Below are positions 10,568-21,080 of a stretch of 64,000 bases of DNA, one piece after another. This stretch comes from Axinella damicornis (taxonomy: Eukaryota; Porifera; Demospongiae; Axinellida; Axinellidae): NCBI GenBank assembly GCA_963931865.1, contig OZ007505.1, positions 12,476,868 to 12,540,867 of the forward strand. The letters are read 5' to 3'. The notes beneath the pieces are model-generated. The model searched no databases, was not told the DNA's origin, and was given only the letters and a program-made list of their open reading frames with translations. Each line of letters opens with the position of its first letter. The first letter of the stretch is position 1. The position numbers and the translations under genes were made by a program.

Positions 10568-13500
10568 ATGGACCCCAAGTATGATGAGATCTACGAGTTC
10601 CTCACCTTCCCACCGGTTTTTCTAAAAACCAGAAGAGAATCCTGAGAAAGAGCCAAGAACACTTTCGTGTGAAGCGGGGGCTGCTGTTTTACTCCAAGAG
10701 TCGAGCTGTTGATGGCAAGAGACGAGAATGGAGACAAGTCCCTCAGACTGCAGAAGAACAGGAGCGAATAGTTCTGGCCTGTCATTCGTCGGTTGAAGGT
10801 AAACAAAGATTTTGCTTTGCTAGAGCTTGCTGGAGTATATTAGCTACTATAGCTTGCTAGAGTATTAGCTATACTATAGCTTGCTAGAGTATTAGCTATA
10901 CTATAGCTTGCTAGAGTATTAGCTATACTATAGCTTGCTAGAGTATTAGCTATACTATAGCTTGCTAGAGTATTAGCTATACTATAGCTTGCTAGAGTAT
11001 TAGCTATACTATAGCTTGCTAGAGTATTAGCTATACTATAGCTTGCTAGAGTATTAGCTACTAGGCCTATAGCTAGCTAACTAGCTAAACGTGTCAATCA
11101 TCACCTTGTAGGTAGTCATCTGGGAAGAGATAAAACGTATCAGAAAATTGCACAGAGATATTACTGGAAGACGCTATGGACCGATGTGCAACAGCACGTT
11201 CAGGAGTGTGAAACTTGCCAAACAACCAACGATGCGAAATTCCAGAAGGAAGCAGCTCCACTGCATCCAATCCCTGTGAAATCCAAAGTGTGGAATCAGG
11301 TAATTGAAGCTCCTTGAACGAACACTTCAGTTTGAATATTGCTTATATCCACCAATACCTTTGTACTGATTTATACTGATTCTTTAATACCAGGTTGGAA
11401 TCAACCTTATTGGCCCATTGCCAAGGACAGACAGTGGCAACCGGTACATTGTCACTTTGGTCGACTTCTTTTCCAAATGGCCAGAAGCTGAGCCACTCCG
11501 AGACAAGACTGCGAAATCTGTATCACTCTTCTTGTACAAGATGATCTGCAGGTATGTGTCATTAGTCATGTGTCCTGCATAGTATACACTACCTATAAAC
11601 TACAGGCCTAGTATTATATGACGTTAGGTGGATGTGGGGGGCATCTGCAAATAATATGGTTGAACACTGGCCGACAAAGTTGTGTAGAGTGTCTGGTACC
11701 CTCTACTAGCCATGGTAGCCTCGTTCCCAGGCCCCGCCCAGCTTTTTGTCGCTTGAAGTTCTTTCGTGCAACCGAAAAGCGGCGTGCAGGCCTGCATGGG
11801 AACGAGGCTATAGCCATGGAGCGTTCGAACCTAGACGACTGGATGATGAACTGATCCAGGACTTGTTGAAATGACTAGCCCCCCCCCCCCCCCCCATGTC
11901 CACCTGACGTCACTCACATGTTGAATGATACCAGGCCTGAATTCCCTGTTTTCTTCACTCTTCCACATCTGTGCATTATTGTCATTGTGGTAGCGCATCT
12001 TGTAAAGCCCGATTTGAAGTATAGTGGAGTTTATTCTGGCTGAACAGTGTCATTTGATCATTAATTTCACATAACCCAAATGTATATATATACAGGTATG
12101 GTTGCACCAAGGTCATAATATCTGACCAAGGGAGGAGTTTGTTAACCAAGTCAGTCGCCATTTGTTCAAGATGACAAAGACCGAGCACAGGATCTCTGCT
12201 GCTTATCACCCTCAAACAAATTGGCTCGTCGAGAGATTCAACCAAACTGTGCAAAGATCACTAGTGAAACTTGTGAACAGCAACCAGACCAACTGGGATG
12301 AGAAACTGGATGGGGTTCTATTTGCTTATCGGACAGCACAACAGAAGTCGACACATGTATCTCCATTTGAACTGATGTACTGTCGGTAAGTGAACGTGGG
12401 TAATTAGCCTTGTACTCAGGCTCGGGGGGGGGGAGGCTAGTGGGTAATACAATCATTCACCAGTTGCCTTTCTGCGTGTATTGCATGGAGAAATTGCATT
12501 AGTTTTTGCTTGTTGAGCACTCCTCTCCATGCAATAACTCTACAGAAAAGCTGTTCTACCAATTGAAGCAGAGTTGGGCAACAGCTCTGACAGCTCTGAT
12601 GACGATGATGCCTGCATGGATCACTATGTCCAGAAGATGAATGAGCTCAGGGACAACCTCTTCAGGAAAGCCAAGAGTAACATCGATGATGCACAGCTGA
12701 GGCAGAAGCGTGACTATGACAAGAAACACGCCATCAGCAAGAGAAAGGTGATGACATGCATTAATCTTTCCTGGTCGGACATAGCTAGTATTTACTATAC
12801 ATGCATCCATGCAGGCTTCAGTATAATAATGACTGTTCTCTCACTCTTCAATTAAATGCAGGATCTAGAAGTGGGAGCATTAGTGCTGTTGCGCAACAGT
12901 GCCAGGGATAGCAGAAAGGGAGACAAGCTAAACAAAAGGTGGCTTGGGCCCTACAGAGTTGAAGAAGTCCTTGGAAAAGGGGTATATCTACTGGCCAATC
13001 AGGTCGTGTCCTCAAGAAGGCAGTCAATGGATGCAGGTATGCAGTGTGCTAAAATACGATTTCACATTGTACAAACGAGTGCTTCTTTGCTAGAGCAGTG
13101 TCATTCAACTCAGAACTCAGGCATCCTAAGCTTATGCAGTCAACCAGTCTGGGACAAGGACTTGACTTATACAGCATCGATATCCAGATACTAGCGCCCT
13201 GTCTACATGCATGCACTGGTGACACTAATACATTCTGCAGATATCTGCTATAACTATAGCTAGTGCCCCTTTTAAAATACGTAACTTATTGTGTGTTCCC
13301 AGCCCAAGTGTGTATATATAGTATACCTTGACTCTATAGGTTGAAACGCTTCTTCAAGAGGTCTGCCCCACGTGCTGTAAAGCCTCCACTGCTGGATGAC
13401 AATGACATCTTTCAGTTGCACTCTCCTGAAGCCAGCTTCAAATCAAGGGAGTCGATTCCTCCAATCTCACCCTTGGGGCGGAACTCTCGTGTCCCAGTCA

Positions 13501-13700
13501 TGAAGAAGTGGAGAATCAGTGATTTTGTTCTCCATCCACCACCACCCCACGAATCGACATCACAGGACTCAACAGCTCCCAGCCTGGAGGATGAATCCAT
13601 TCCACCTCTTACACCCCCAATGCCACCGCTTGACAAGCTTCTGAAGTCTCATGCTCAAGTTGTCCATTCAATGCCACAACAATTCACAAACCCAAGATGA
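10568..13700 (+). CDS. Ginger transposase, integrase part (exons 1-7 start), frame-broken
   Basis: A gypsy-like DDE integrase that would cut and join the transposon ends. Exons read from splice sites are 10568-10798, 11112-11299, 11394-11551, 12096-12385, 12546-12747, 12862-13036 and 13340 onward, all with GT-AG borders. Exons 1-2 carry the HHCC zinc domain (CHSS..GSHLG..CETCQ). Exon 3 holds the first Asp (VTLVDFFSKWPEA), exon 4 the second (IISDQG) and the Glu (LVERFNQT). Exon 6 has a GPY/F-like module (KRWLGPYRVEEVLG). One-base breaks are needed near 10620, 12135, 13003 and 13690. HPQTN is followed by Trp where relatives have Gly. Exact exon joins suggest a gene that worked until recently. 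The breaks may be mutations or sequencing errors. Confidence 0.85.
10823..11062. repeat. 27-bp minisatellite in transposase intron 1
   Basis: Roughly eight copies of a 27-bp unit (AGAGTATTAGCTATACTA followed by TAGCTTGCT) fill most of the 313-bp intron. Copies are nearly identical, so they arose after or shortly before insertion. Confidence 0.95.
11716..11810. repeat. 95-bp foldback MITE in transposase intron 3, 9-bp TSD
   Basis: The ends TAGCCTCGTTCCCAGGCC and GGGAACGAGGCTA form a hairpin. TAGCCATGG stands directly on both sides (11707-11715 and 11811-11819), a perfect 9-bp target duplication. It lies between exon 3 and exon 4 of the Ginger gene, so it jumped into an existing transposon. 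Confidence 0.9.
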
Positions 13701-13821
13701 TCCAACCTTTTTTCCAGACGAAATTGCCTTGTCACCCATCAAGCCGGCCCTGCAGTCACATTCCGAAGCAGCTACAGCTAGCAAGCTTCCTCAAGCCAAG
13801 CCAGCCCCGCAGCCTAACCCC

Positions 13822-13852
<31 letters not shown>

Positions 13853-15586
13853 ACACACATGCAGCTAGCAAGATTTCACATGCCAAGCCAGCCCTGCAAA
13901 CCAAACCCCCCACAGCTAGCAAGCTTCCTCAAGCCAAGCCAGCCCCGCAGCCTAACCCCCCCACACATGCAGCTAGCAAGATTCCACATGCCAAGCCAGC
14001 CCTGCAAACCAAACCCCCCACAGCTAGCAAGCTTCCTCAAGCCAAGCCAGCCCCGCAGCCTAACCCCCCCACACATGCAGCTAGCAAGATTCCACATGCC
14101 GAGCCAGCCCTGCAGACCAAACCCCCCACAGCTAGCAAGCTTCCACAAGCCAAGCCAGCCGTGCGTCCTAACCCCCCCCCCCCCCCCCCCCCCTCCCACA
14201 CACACACACACACATGCAGCTAGCAAGATTCCACATGCCAAGCCAGCCCTGCAAACCAAACCCCCCACAGCTAGCAAGCTTCCTCAAGCCAAGCCAGCCC
14301 CGCAGCCTAACCCCCCCACACATGCAGCTAGCAAGATTCCACATGCCAAGCCAGCCCTGCAAACCAAACCCCCCACAGCTAGCAAGCTTCCTCAAGCCAA
14401 GCCAGCCCCGCAGCCTAACCCCCCCACACATGCAGCTAGCAAGATTCCACATGCCGAGCCAGCCCTGCAGACCAAACCCCCCACAGCTAGCAAGCTTCCA
14501 CAAGCCAAGCCAGCCGTGCGTCCTAACCCCCCCCCCCCCCCCCCCCTCCTCCCACACACACACACACATGCAGCTAGCAAGATTCCACATGCCAAGCCAG
14601 CCCTGCAGACCAAACCCCCCACAGCTAGCAAGCTTCCACAAGCCATGCCAGCCCCGCGTCCTAACCCCCCCACACATGCAGCTAGCAAGATTCCACATGC
14701 CGAGCCAGCCCTGCAGACCAAACCCCCCACAGCTAGCAAGGCTCCGCAAGCTCCCAACCCCCCCCCCCCCACAGCTAGCAAGATTCCAAAAGCCAAGGCT
14801 GCAGCCCTGCAGTTGAAGCAGCACATAACCGACAATGACAAAAAACGCCTGCTCTCTGATGCCTGGCTCACAGATACCGACATTAATGCAGCACACAAGT
14901 TGTTGGCAAAACAATTTCCAGCACAACACGGACTGCAGAATACACTTATTCTGGATAAATTCGATTGCTACGCTTCATCAAGCGAGGACTTCGTGCAAGT
15001 GATCAACGTTTGTGGAAACCACTGGGTCTGTGCTTCAAACCGTCTCTCTCCACCAGGCATGATTTATGTCTATGACAGCCTACCTGTATGTAGTATGAAT
15101 TCCCACAGTCTACACAGGCAGATAGCAACGATCATGAAGAGCAAAGATGCCTTTTTTGTAGTGAAACACGTTGCTGTTCAGCACCAGATTGGACGAAGTG
15201 ATTGCGGGGTATTTGCAATAGCATTTGCAACATCCTTGTGTATGGGGATCGACCCACATACACTCAAGTACGAACAGACTCAGATGAGACCCCATCTCCT
15301 AAGGTGCATCGAGAGCGGCCATCTCTTGCCTTTTCACACTCCTGGGCAGATGAGACGAGTAGGAAGGGCATATTTCCTCAACACAAAAGAAGTGCCTGTA
15401 TTTTGCGTATGCCGACTACCATGGAGCAAAGACAACACAGCACACATCGCTAGGGGGGCACTAGTACAATGCTCTTTGTGCAAGGAGTGGTACCATCAAT
15501 CCTGTTGCAATATAGCTGATGTAGTCATTGACACCCCGAGGTACAAGTATCTTTGTAGCATCTGTACTGATAAAGTTGCACAATGA
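13651..15586 (+). CDS. Ginger transposase, C-terminal part: repeat linker, Ulp1 protease, PHD finger
   Basis: This is the large last exon of the same gene. First comes a 36-residue repeat linker rich in Ala, Lys and Pro (13800-14790). A Ulp1/SENP-type cysteine protease follows, with His in NHWVCASN (about 15017), Asp in YVYDSLP (about 15070) and the Gln-Cys pair in QIGRSDCGVFAIAFA (about 15187-15215). So the full His-Asp-Gln-Cys catalytic set is present. The end is a PHD finger (CVC..CSLCKEWYHQSCC..CSIC), a histone-tail reader. The frame shifts once in the second poly-C run near 14180. Ulp1 and PHD modules are known partners of Ginger integrases; their exact use in transposition is not established. 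Confidence 0.88.
13800..14790 (+). repeat. Coding tandem repeat (108 bp, 36 codons) with poly-C tracts
   Basis: The unit encodes ASKIPHAKPALQTKPP then TASKLPQAKPAPQPN. Units are 108 bp apart (for example 13913 to 14021). Blocks of three units repeat at about 355 bp, each block preceded by a C run of 16-20 and a short CA run. The mirror-image frames on the minus strand (Leu-Ala-Ser-Cys-Gly-Gly type) are shadows. Confidence 0.93.
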
Positions 15587-15689
15587 TTTTGTATATATAT
15601 ATATATAGCTAGCAACTCGTATATTTTAGTTGAACATTTTATGACATGTTGGCAACCCTGTTCTGTTAGTCTTAAAAGGCTTGGAGACA

Positions 15690-15967
15690 GAGGACAATTC
15701 ACCAGTGAATTGTGTCCTAGGGGGGACATTATTCACTAGTGAATAATGTCCTAGGGGGAGACACTATTCACTGAGGGGGGACATTATTCACTAGTGAATA
15801 ATGTCCTAGGGGGAGACACTATTCACTGAGGGGGGACATTATTCACTACTGAATAATGTCCTAGGGGGACATTATTCACTAGTGAATAATGTCCGGGGGG
15901 ACATTATTCACTAGTGAATAATGTCCGGGGGGGGACATTTTGTGGGGGGACACTCTACACTATGACA
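15690..15967 (+). repeat. Right TIR and palindrome array of the Ginger element
   Basis: Five or six copies of the ATTCACTAGTGAAT palindrome separated by CCTAGGGGG spacers lead to the terminal CACTATGACA. The left end has only one and a half, so the array expanded on this side. Confidence 0.88.
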
Positions 15968-16505
15968 CCTATTTCAATATTGTCTTCCAATCGAATCAGA
16001 CGGTTTTGTTTTTGGCGACTAAAAAAAATTAATTACGTATACGGTGACCATGTGCCTAATACAGGATGTCCTAAATAGGGGTGTATAATAATTATGGCCA
16101 CACACCAAACGACTTCACCATGCAACAGAAACGTCTCGATGTGACAAAAGTAGCCTTGATGCATACCTGACTGAGATGGCAAATAATAGCCACGTTTGTG
16201 TAATTTACATTACTAATTGGAACAGTGTTCATGCGAACTGGGACAATGAGGTGAAATTTTTTGGCCATTTGTCGATTATGTAATGCTTACGTGAGGAAAC
16301 ACACCAGGCTCTTCCCATACTGCAAGTGATGAAAAGCTGAGCGGGGCCTGGGAACAAGGATGATGATAATACAAGCCTCTTTATAGATCCTCTGCTGCAG
16401 CAAACTGATCCTCCATAGAATTCATTGGTTTCCAGATGAATTTAATTACAACCCACTTTCTCAGATTACCAAAGGTACAGGCTTCAGAGGTCACACAGTT
16501 GCAAT

Positions 16506-17070
16506 TACCGTACTCTCGCGAAAGTCCACCCACTCCGCAAAGAGCGCCCACCCCTCAACTTTTGGCTCAATTTTCTATATAGGGTCAAAGTTTACTCGAA
16601 TGAGCGCCCACCCTCGCGTTATAGCCTCGTGCCTCGTGTAACAGGTGATAGAGCGCATTAGTGAGATGTTCCAGCGTATCTAAGGTAAGAACCTCCTTGC
16701 AGCAAGTCTCTATTAGTCTGTGTATCCGTATCTATGGTGTCCATGTGTGTTGCCTGGCTTGCCTGTGCTGACGACGGCCCCGCGGCCTCCACGCTGGACG
16801 GTCCGGACCTCAGCCAGTGCTTGGCGGCAGCAAAGACGACGTGGTGAGCGGTGATGTTGCTAGTGACTCCAGCAATGTAGATGTGCTGGGAGGGCTTTGA
16901 CTCACGCGCGCTTGCTGCTCGATCGCTGCTATTGCGCTACTTGTGTACGTAAACAAAGGTGGGCGCTCTTTCAAGGTTGAATGCGGAAACACTCGAAATA
17001 GCGCCCACCCCCTGTTTGGAGAGAAAGTAAGGTGCAGCGCCCATGGGTGGACTTTCGCGAGAGTACGGTA
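16506..17070. mobile_element. 565-bp MITE with TACCGTACTCTCGCG ends
   Basis: Left end TACCGTACTCTCGCGAAAGT, then CCACCCA; the right end is the exact complement (TGGGTGGACTTTCGCGAGAG then TACGGTA). Further inside, GAGCGCCCACC modules recur in inverted order. The outer TA may be a target duplication, as in Tc1/mariner-type MITEs. The interior has no long coding frame. Confidence 0.85.
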
Positions 17071-18824
17071 GTCAGTAATTATGATTCACATTGTAACAAT
17101 GGACCTAATGGAATCTGTTGCTATGACAATGACAACCCATTGGCCACCATGCAGATGTATAACCTGCATCCCAGACTCTTGCGGTAATAGATATTTTATA
17201 TGGAAACTTGTTATCACTATACGAAAACAACTTTCTGGCTCATTCTCACAATGACTGGTACTTTGTTTGGAAGCCTAGCAACAGAATCATCGACTTCAGC
17301 AATACTAATTCAGGCAATACTTATACATACCGGTCTCATAGCTAATATAGTTACACATAGGCAAGGTATACAAGTTACACATGGCTACCTACATGAAGTC
17401 CATTGAGATACCAATGAAATTTCTATAATCAAGGCACTCTGTGTATGCTGCACCACACACAAATGTACAGAGAATGTTTTACGTATGCCTTCCGTTGAGT
17501 GTCGGAAAGACCCATGCTATCAGCCTATCAGTAAACATGGATGTGAACTTGAGTGATGGTAGTCATTAGCCTCGTTCCCAGGCCGTCTGCCAGTCGCACG
17601 CATTGCATACGTGACCTTTGAACCCTTGTCAGATAGCTGGGGCTAGGTAGTCATCACTGATACAACTACCAGCTGATTGGAATGTAATTATTGAGCTGTT
17701 CACTCTGTCTGTACACAGATAAATGACCAGGCACTGAGCAACTTCCTTTGCTATGGGAACTATGAGCTGAAAAAAAATTGGAGGTAAGTACAGTGTGTGT
17801 GTGTGTGTGTGTGTTGGGGGGGGGGCAAACAACACTTCTCAAAATTAATGTCCAGTAAGGTTTAGTATTCATACCTGAAAGTTTGTATGTATCGTCAGGA
17901 GCACCGTTATGGCTCCTGGTATGGTCTCCCACTAATACCCAATTTATATTGATTGTTGACTGCGTGGAGACGAAGGGAAGGACTGGGTAGTTCCGATGTG
18001 TCTACGTCTTCAGGGGGAAATGCAAACAACTATGACAGGCTTATAACTTTGTTCTCTAAGCTGCAAGCTTACTTGCAAGTTACTAAACTAACAATGACTC
18101 TACTGTGTGTATTATATGATACTGAGCACATGTAGTTGGGATAGTAGCGGGAGACTACGGTTGACCGTAGGCCCTGCACCCTGTGGCTTTGTTATACCGT
18201 TCATAAATACAGCTAAAGCTTTTACATTGCCATTATTAGCTCTGATTGATATTCATGGCCAGATCACTCAGATCACCAGTGATGATATGTGATGGGTTAA
18301 GGAGGGATGTTGGATGTGCATGTAAGTTACTATGTACTCTAGCGTTACTGTAGTTAAGTAGTAAGGTTGGAGGTATGTACTGTAGCGAGGAAGCCACACC
18401 CACTGCCATCTCTCACCGCTCTGTCACAACACCAAAAGATTGCTGTCTCTGCATGCATTCCTGTAGATGTAGTATCATGTCACACGCTGTTGCATGTATG
18501 CGGTATGCATCCTGCATACACACTTACAGTGCATGTACCTGTCTGATGAGGCCCACAATGCAGAAACCACCTAGTCGTGCATTATATACTCCTTTGGCAT
18601 ATTTTAGCTACTGCTACCTGCAGTACACACAGCCTCGTTCCCAGGCCCCATCCGATAATCGGAAATGTGCCTGGTTAGACCCTATGCACTTGTAGGGCTT
18701 CTCGTCAGTCCAAAAAGCGACCAAAAAAGCTTCAGAGGGCCCAGGGACGACTTTGAGGGCCGAACGAAAAAATTTGGTCAGATTTTGGCACGCATCCCCC
18801 ACTAAACGTACAAGCGGGGGTGTA

Positions 18825-18872
18825 TCGAAGGGGGGGGGGGGGGGGGCAGCAGCCCCCCCCCCCCCCCTTCGC
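18825..18872. repeat. G17/C15 snapback
   Basis: CGAA plus a run of 17 G, an 8-bp spacer based on CAGCAGC, then 15 C and TTCG. A perfect G:C hairpin, and a likely site of replication or sequencing trouble. Confidence 0.9.
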
Positions 18873-19586
18873 ATGTTGTGGGCGTTTTTTTGATTTTAAT
18901 GAGATTCATTGACCCGAGGATTTTTGATTCTAATGATATTCATAGACCCCACCCAGGGCCTCAAGAAAACATGCAAATTGGTGGTGTAAGGTGTGCCATC
19001 AGTCATATCTGGCCCAAGTTTAGGGAAATGCTGGGCGAAAATCCGGCTGACATCCACCTTTGACCTCCGATTGCTGGGTTTGTGGGGGGTCATGAATATC
19101 ATTGACTGTATTGCCAGAGGGGTCTCTCCATGTGTGCGGGCCCCACCAAGTTTGGTCACTGAGCAGCGAATGCTGTGGGAGAGGAGTACCTACGAAAGTG
19201 GTGTGCGCTGAATGCATGAAAATGTGTGGTCTTGGTGGGAAGAATCCGGTGGTTAAAGGGTTAACTTAAGGTATAACGATACATGATGTTGCATACTGCC
19301 AATGACAGTCAAACCAAGCAATGGCAGCCAACGAGAAGGCAAAACCAACAAGTTGAGTTTCATATTATACGTTGGAGCCAGTTCATGACGGAGATCACAA
19401 CAGTGTAGTCAGAATTTCCGACTCGGTACGCCTTTTCTGAGTGCTCTTAGTCTACATTCCATGGAAGGTTGTTTCCCCAATCAGGTGTGTAATAGCATAA
19501 TTATGTTCACATCAAATGTACATGTACAGTGTACATGCTATATCCAGCAAAAGTAGTTACTGCCTATCATTGCATTCCAATTTCAG

Positions 19587-19815
19587 TTCCTGTGTGAAGC
19601 TGTGAATTTGTGTTTGGGATCTTCTGGACTGAATATAGTGACAGTGAACTCTGTAGCTCTGAAGCAGCATACGTCAGGTGCTGTGCCGAATGTGGAGGTG
19701 TCAGAGCTCGGAGACCTCATCTTCCTCCTTGCTGAACTGGGAGCTGAACAGTGATAACATCAAGAGGCACTGGGGCTCAACCTCTTTGCTTCAGGACATG
19801 GGACCATGGGAGAGA
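19587..19815 (+). CDS. Candidate exon of an unrecognised host gene
   Basis: After a TTTCAG acceptor the frame reads FLCEAVNLCLGSSGLN and later SELGDLIFLLAELGAEQ, an amphipathic helical pattern. It meets TGA at 19753, and a one-base shift there would restore reading to a donor at about 19816 (GAGAG|GTATAC). It is not recognised. It could be an upstream exon of HAUS6 or of a separate gene. Confidence 0.35.
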
Positions 19816-19888
19816 GGTATACTGAACACACACATGTGCATACATGTACGCATGCACACATACACACACACACACATGCACACACACA

Positions 19889-19965
19889 TAGCCTTGTTCC
19901 CTGGCCTCCACCCAGATTTTATCTCGCAGCCGGGAGAATCTGGGCGGAGGCTGGAGACGAGGCTA
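19889..19965. repeat. 77-bp foldback MITE inside a CA microsatellite
   Basis: Ends TAGCCTTGTTCCCTGGCC and GACGAGGCTA, with an interior inverted repeat around CAGATTTTATCTCGCAGCC. CA repeats flank it on both sides (about 19848-19888 and 19966-19980). It therefore split the microsatellite, and the target duplication is hidden in the repeat. Confidence 0.85.
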
Positions 19966-20103
19966 CACACACACATACATCTACACACTCTTAAATTGAC
20001 CTCTAAATTGACATCTACACGCATAATTGATTGACCTCGACAGCATAGAGGTTAATCCGTTAAGAAAGCCATTTTATTAACTCACAGTTCCATGTGTACA
20101 CAG

Positions 20104-20265
20104 GTGTCCCTAGGTATCAGTGACAAGAGCAAAGTCAGCCAGGAGCTCCTCTCCCTGGCTGGGTGCATCACTGATCACCTCATACGCAAAATTGACACCA
20201 AGCCCGAGAAATTAGCACTTTTGGCCCAAATTCCTCCCAGCCTTCTGGAATGGCTCCGGAATCAG
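20104..20265 (+). CDS. Candidate exon of an unrecognised host gene (54 codons)
   Basis: Bordered by a good acceptor (TACACAG) and donor (AATCAG|GTATGC) and open throughout. It is helical, with VSLGISDKSKVSQELLSL near the start and PPSLLEWLRNQ at the end. Likely the same gene as 19587-19815. The family was not recognised. Confidence 0.45.
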
Positions 20266-20474
20266 GTATGCTGGTGTACCAGGTACCTGTAATGCCTGCC
20301 CGGTGAAGGGAGTACGTATAGGCTATATCCCTGGCAAGCGGGATATAACAGGTCTTACATCCTGCTGGACAGGGATACAACTAACCTGATTGGTTAGAAT
20401 AGCCTAAGTATAGTATAAAGACCATTCACCTCTTCTGCGGGCAATACATGCATGTATACGTATCAGCTGGAATC

Positions 20475-20985
20475 TGTCGACGTGTGGGTGTGACCTGTGG
20501 GTCCAGCAATGCATGTGGTAAGTGTGACATGTGGGTGTGACCTTTGGGTCCAGCAATGCATGTGACGAGTGTGACGTGTGGGTATGACCTGTGGATCCAG
20601 CAAGGCATGTGACGAGTATGACGTGTGGGTGTGACCTGTGGGTCCAGCAATGCATGCGGTAAGTGTGACATGTGGGTGTGACCTGTGGGTCCAGCAATGC
20701 ATGTGACGAGTGTGACGTGTGGGTATGACCTGTGGATCCAGCAATGCATGTGACGAGTGTGACGTGTGGGTGTGACCTGTGGGTCCAGCAATGCATGTGA
20801 CGAGTGTGACGTGTGGATGTGACCTGTGGGTCCAGCAATGCATGTGACGAGTGTGATATGTGGGTGTGACCTGTGGGTCCAGCAATGCATGTGACGAGTG
20901 TGATGTGTGGGTGTCACCTGTGGGTCAGCAATGCATGTGACGAGTGTGACGTGGGTGTGACCTGTGGGTCCAGCAATGCAGCCTT
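20475..20985. repeat. 47-bp minisatellite, about 11 copies
   Basis: Unit core TGTGACCTGTGGGTCCAGCA then ATGCATGTGACGAG, with a 47-bp period (for example GTCCAGC at 20501 and 20548). Because 47 is not divisible by 3 and no unit contains a minus-strand stop, all three minus frames stay open. They look like genes but are repeat products. Confidence 0.96.
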
Positions 20986-21080
20986 GTGTGTACATTGTAC
21001 TGTAATCCTGTGGCAGGGATATACAGAATGTAGGGAGAATGTCTAGGGATGCCTTGTGCGTATCTTGCAATTTGCTGCAG

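Larger units (their letters stand above)
10411..15967 (+). mobile_element. Ginger-type DNA transposon, complete, 5557 bp
   Basis: The element begins TGTCGGAGTG and ends as the complement of TGTCATAGTG, fitting the TGTNR ends described for Ginger elements. The terminal 24 bp match at 18 positions and lead into shared subterminal palindromes (half-site GGACATTATTCACT). CCTA flanks both sides directly (10407-10410 and 15968-15971), a 4-bp target duplication as reported for Gingers. Inside is one spliced gene for a gypsy-like integrase joined to a Ulp1 protease and PHD finger. No reverse transcriptase is present, so it is a cut-and-paste element and not an LTR element. Confidence 0.9.
15972..19586. 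other. Non-coding stretch with MITEs
   Basis: No exon is supported. Contents are an inverted-repeat element at 16506-17070, a GT/G run at 17793-17825, solitary left ends of the TAGCCTCGTTCCC hairpin family at about 17573 and 18632, and a G/C snapback at 18825-18872. Confidence 0.6.

Noticed and set aside
13876..14929. Minus-strand Leu-Ala-Ser-Cys-Gly-Gly repeat ORFs
   Set aside because: Shadow of the plus-strand transposase linker repeat.
15690..15960. CRISPR-like array (repeated ATTCACTAGTGAAT units with short spacers)
   Set aside because: Spacers are short, G-rich and alike, the repeats are palindromic and lie at a transposon end in an animal genome.
20404..21070. Minus-strand ORFs of 140-214 codons with HCWTHRSHPHVTLVT-like repeats
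   Set aside because: All three frames of a 47-bp minisatellite are open; no start, splice or domain support.
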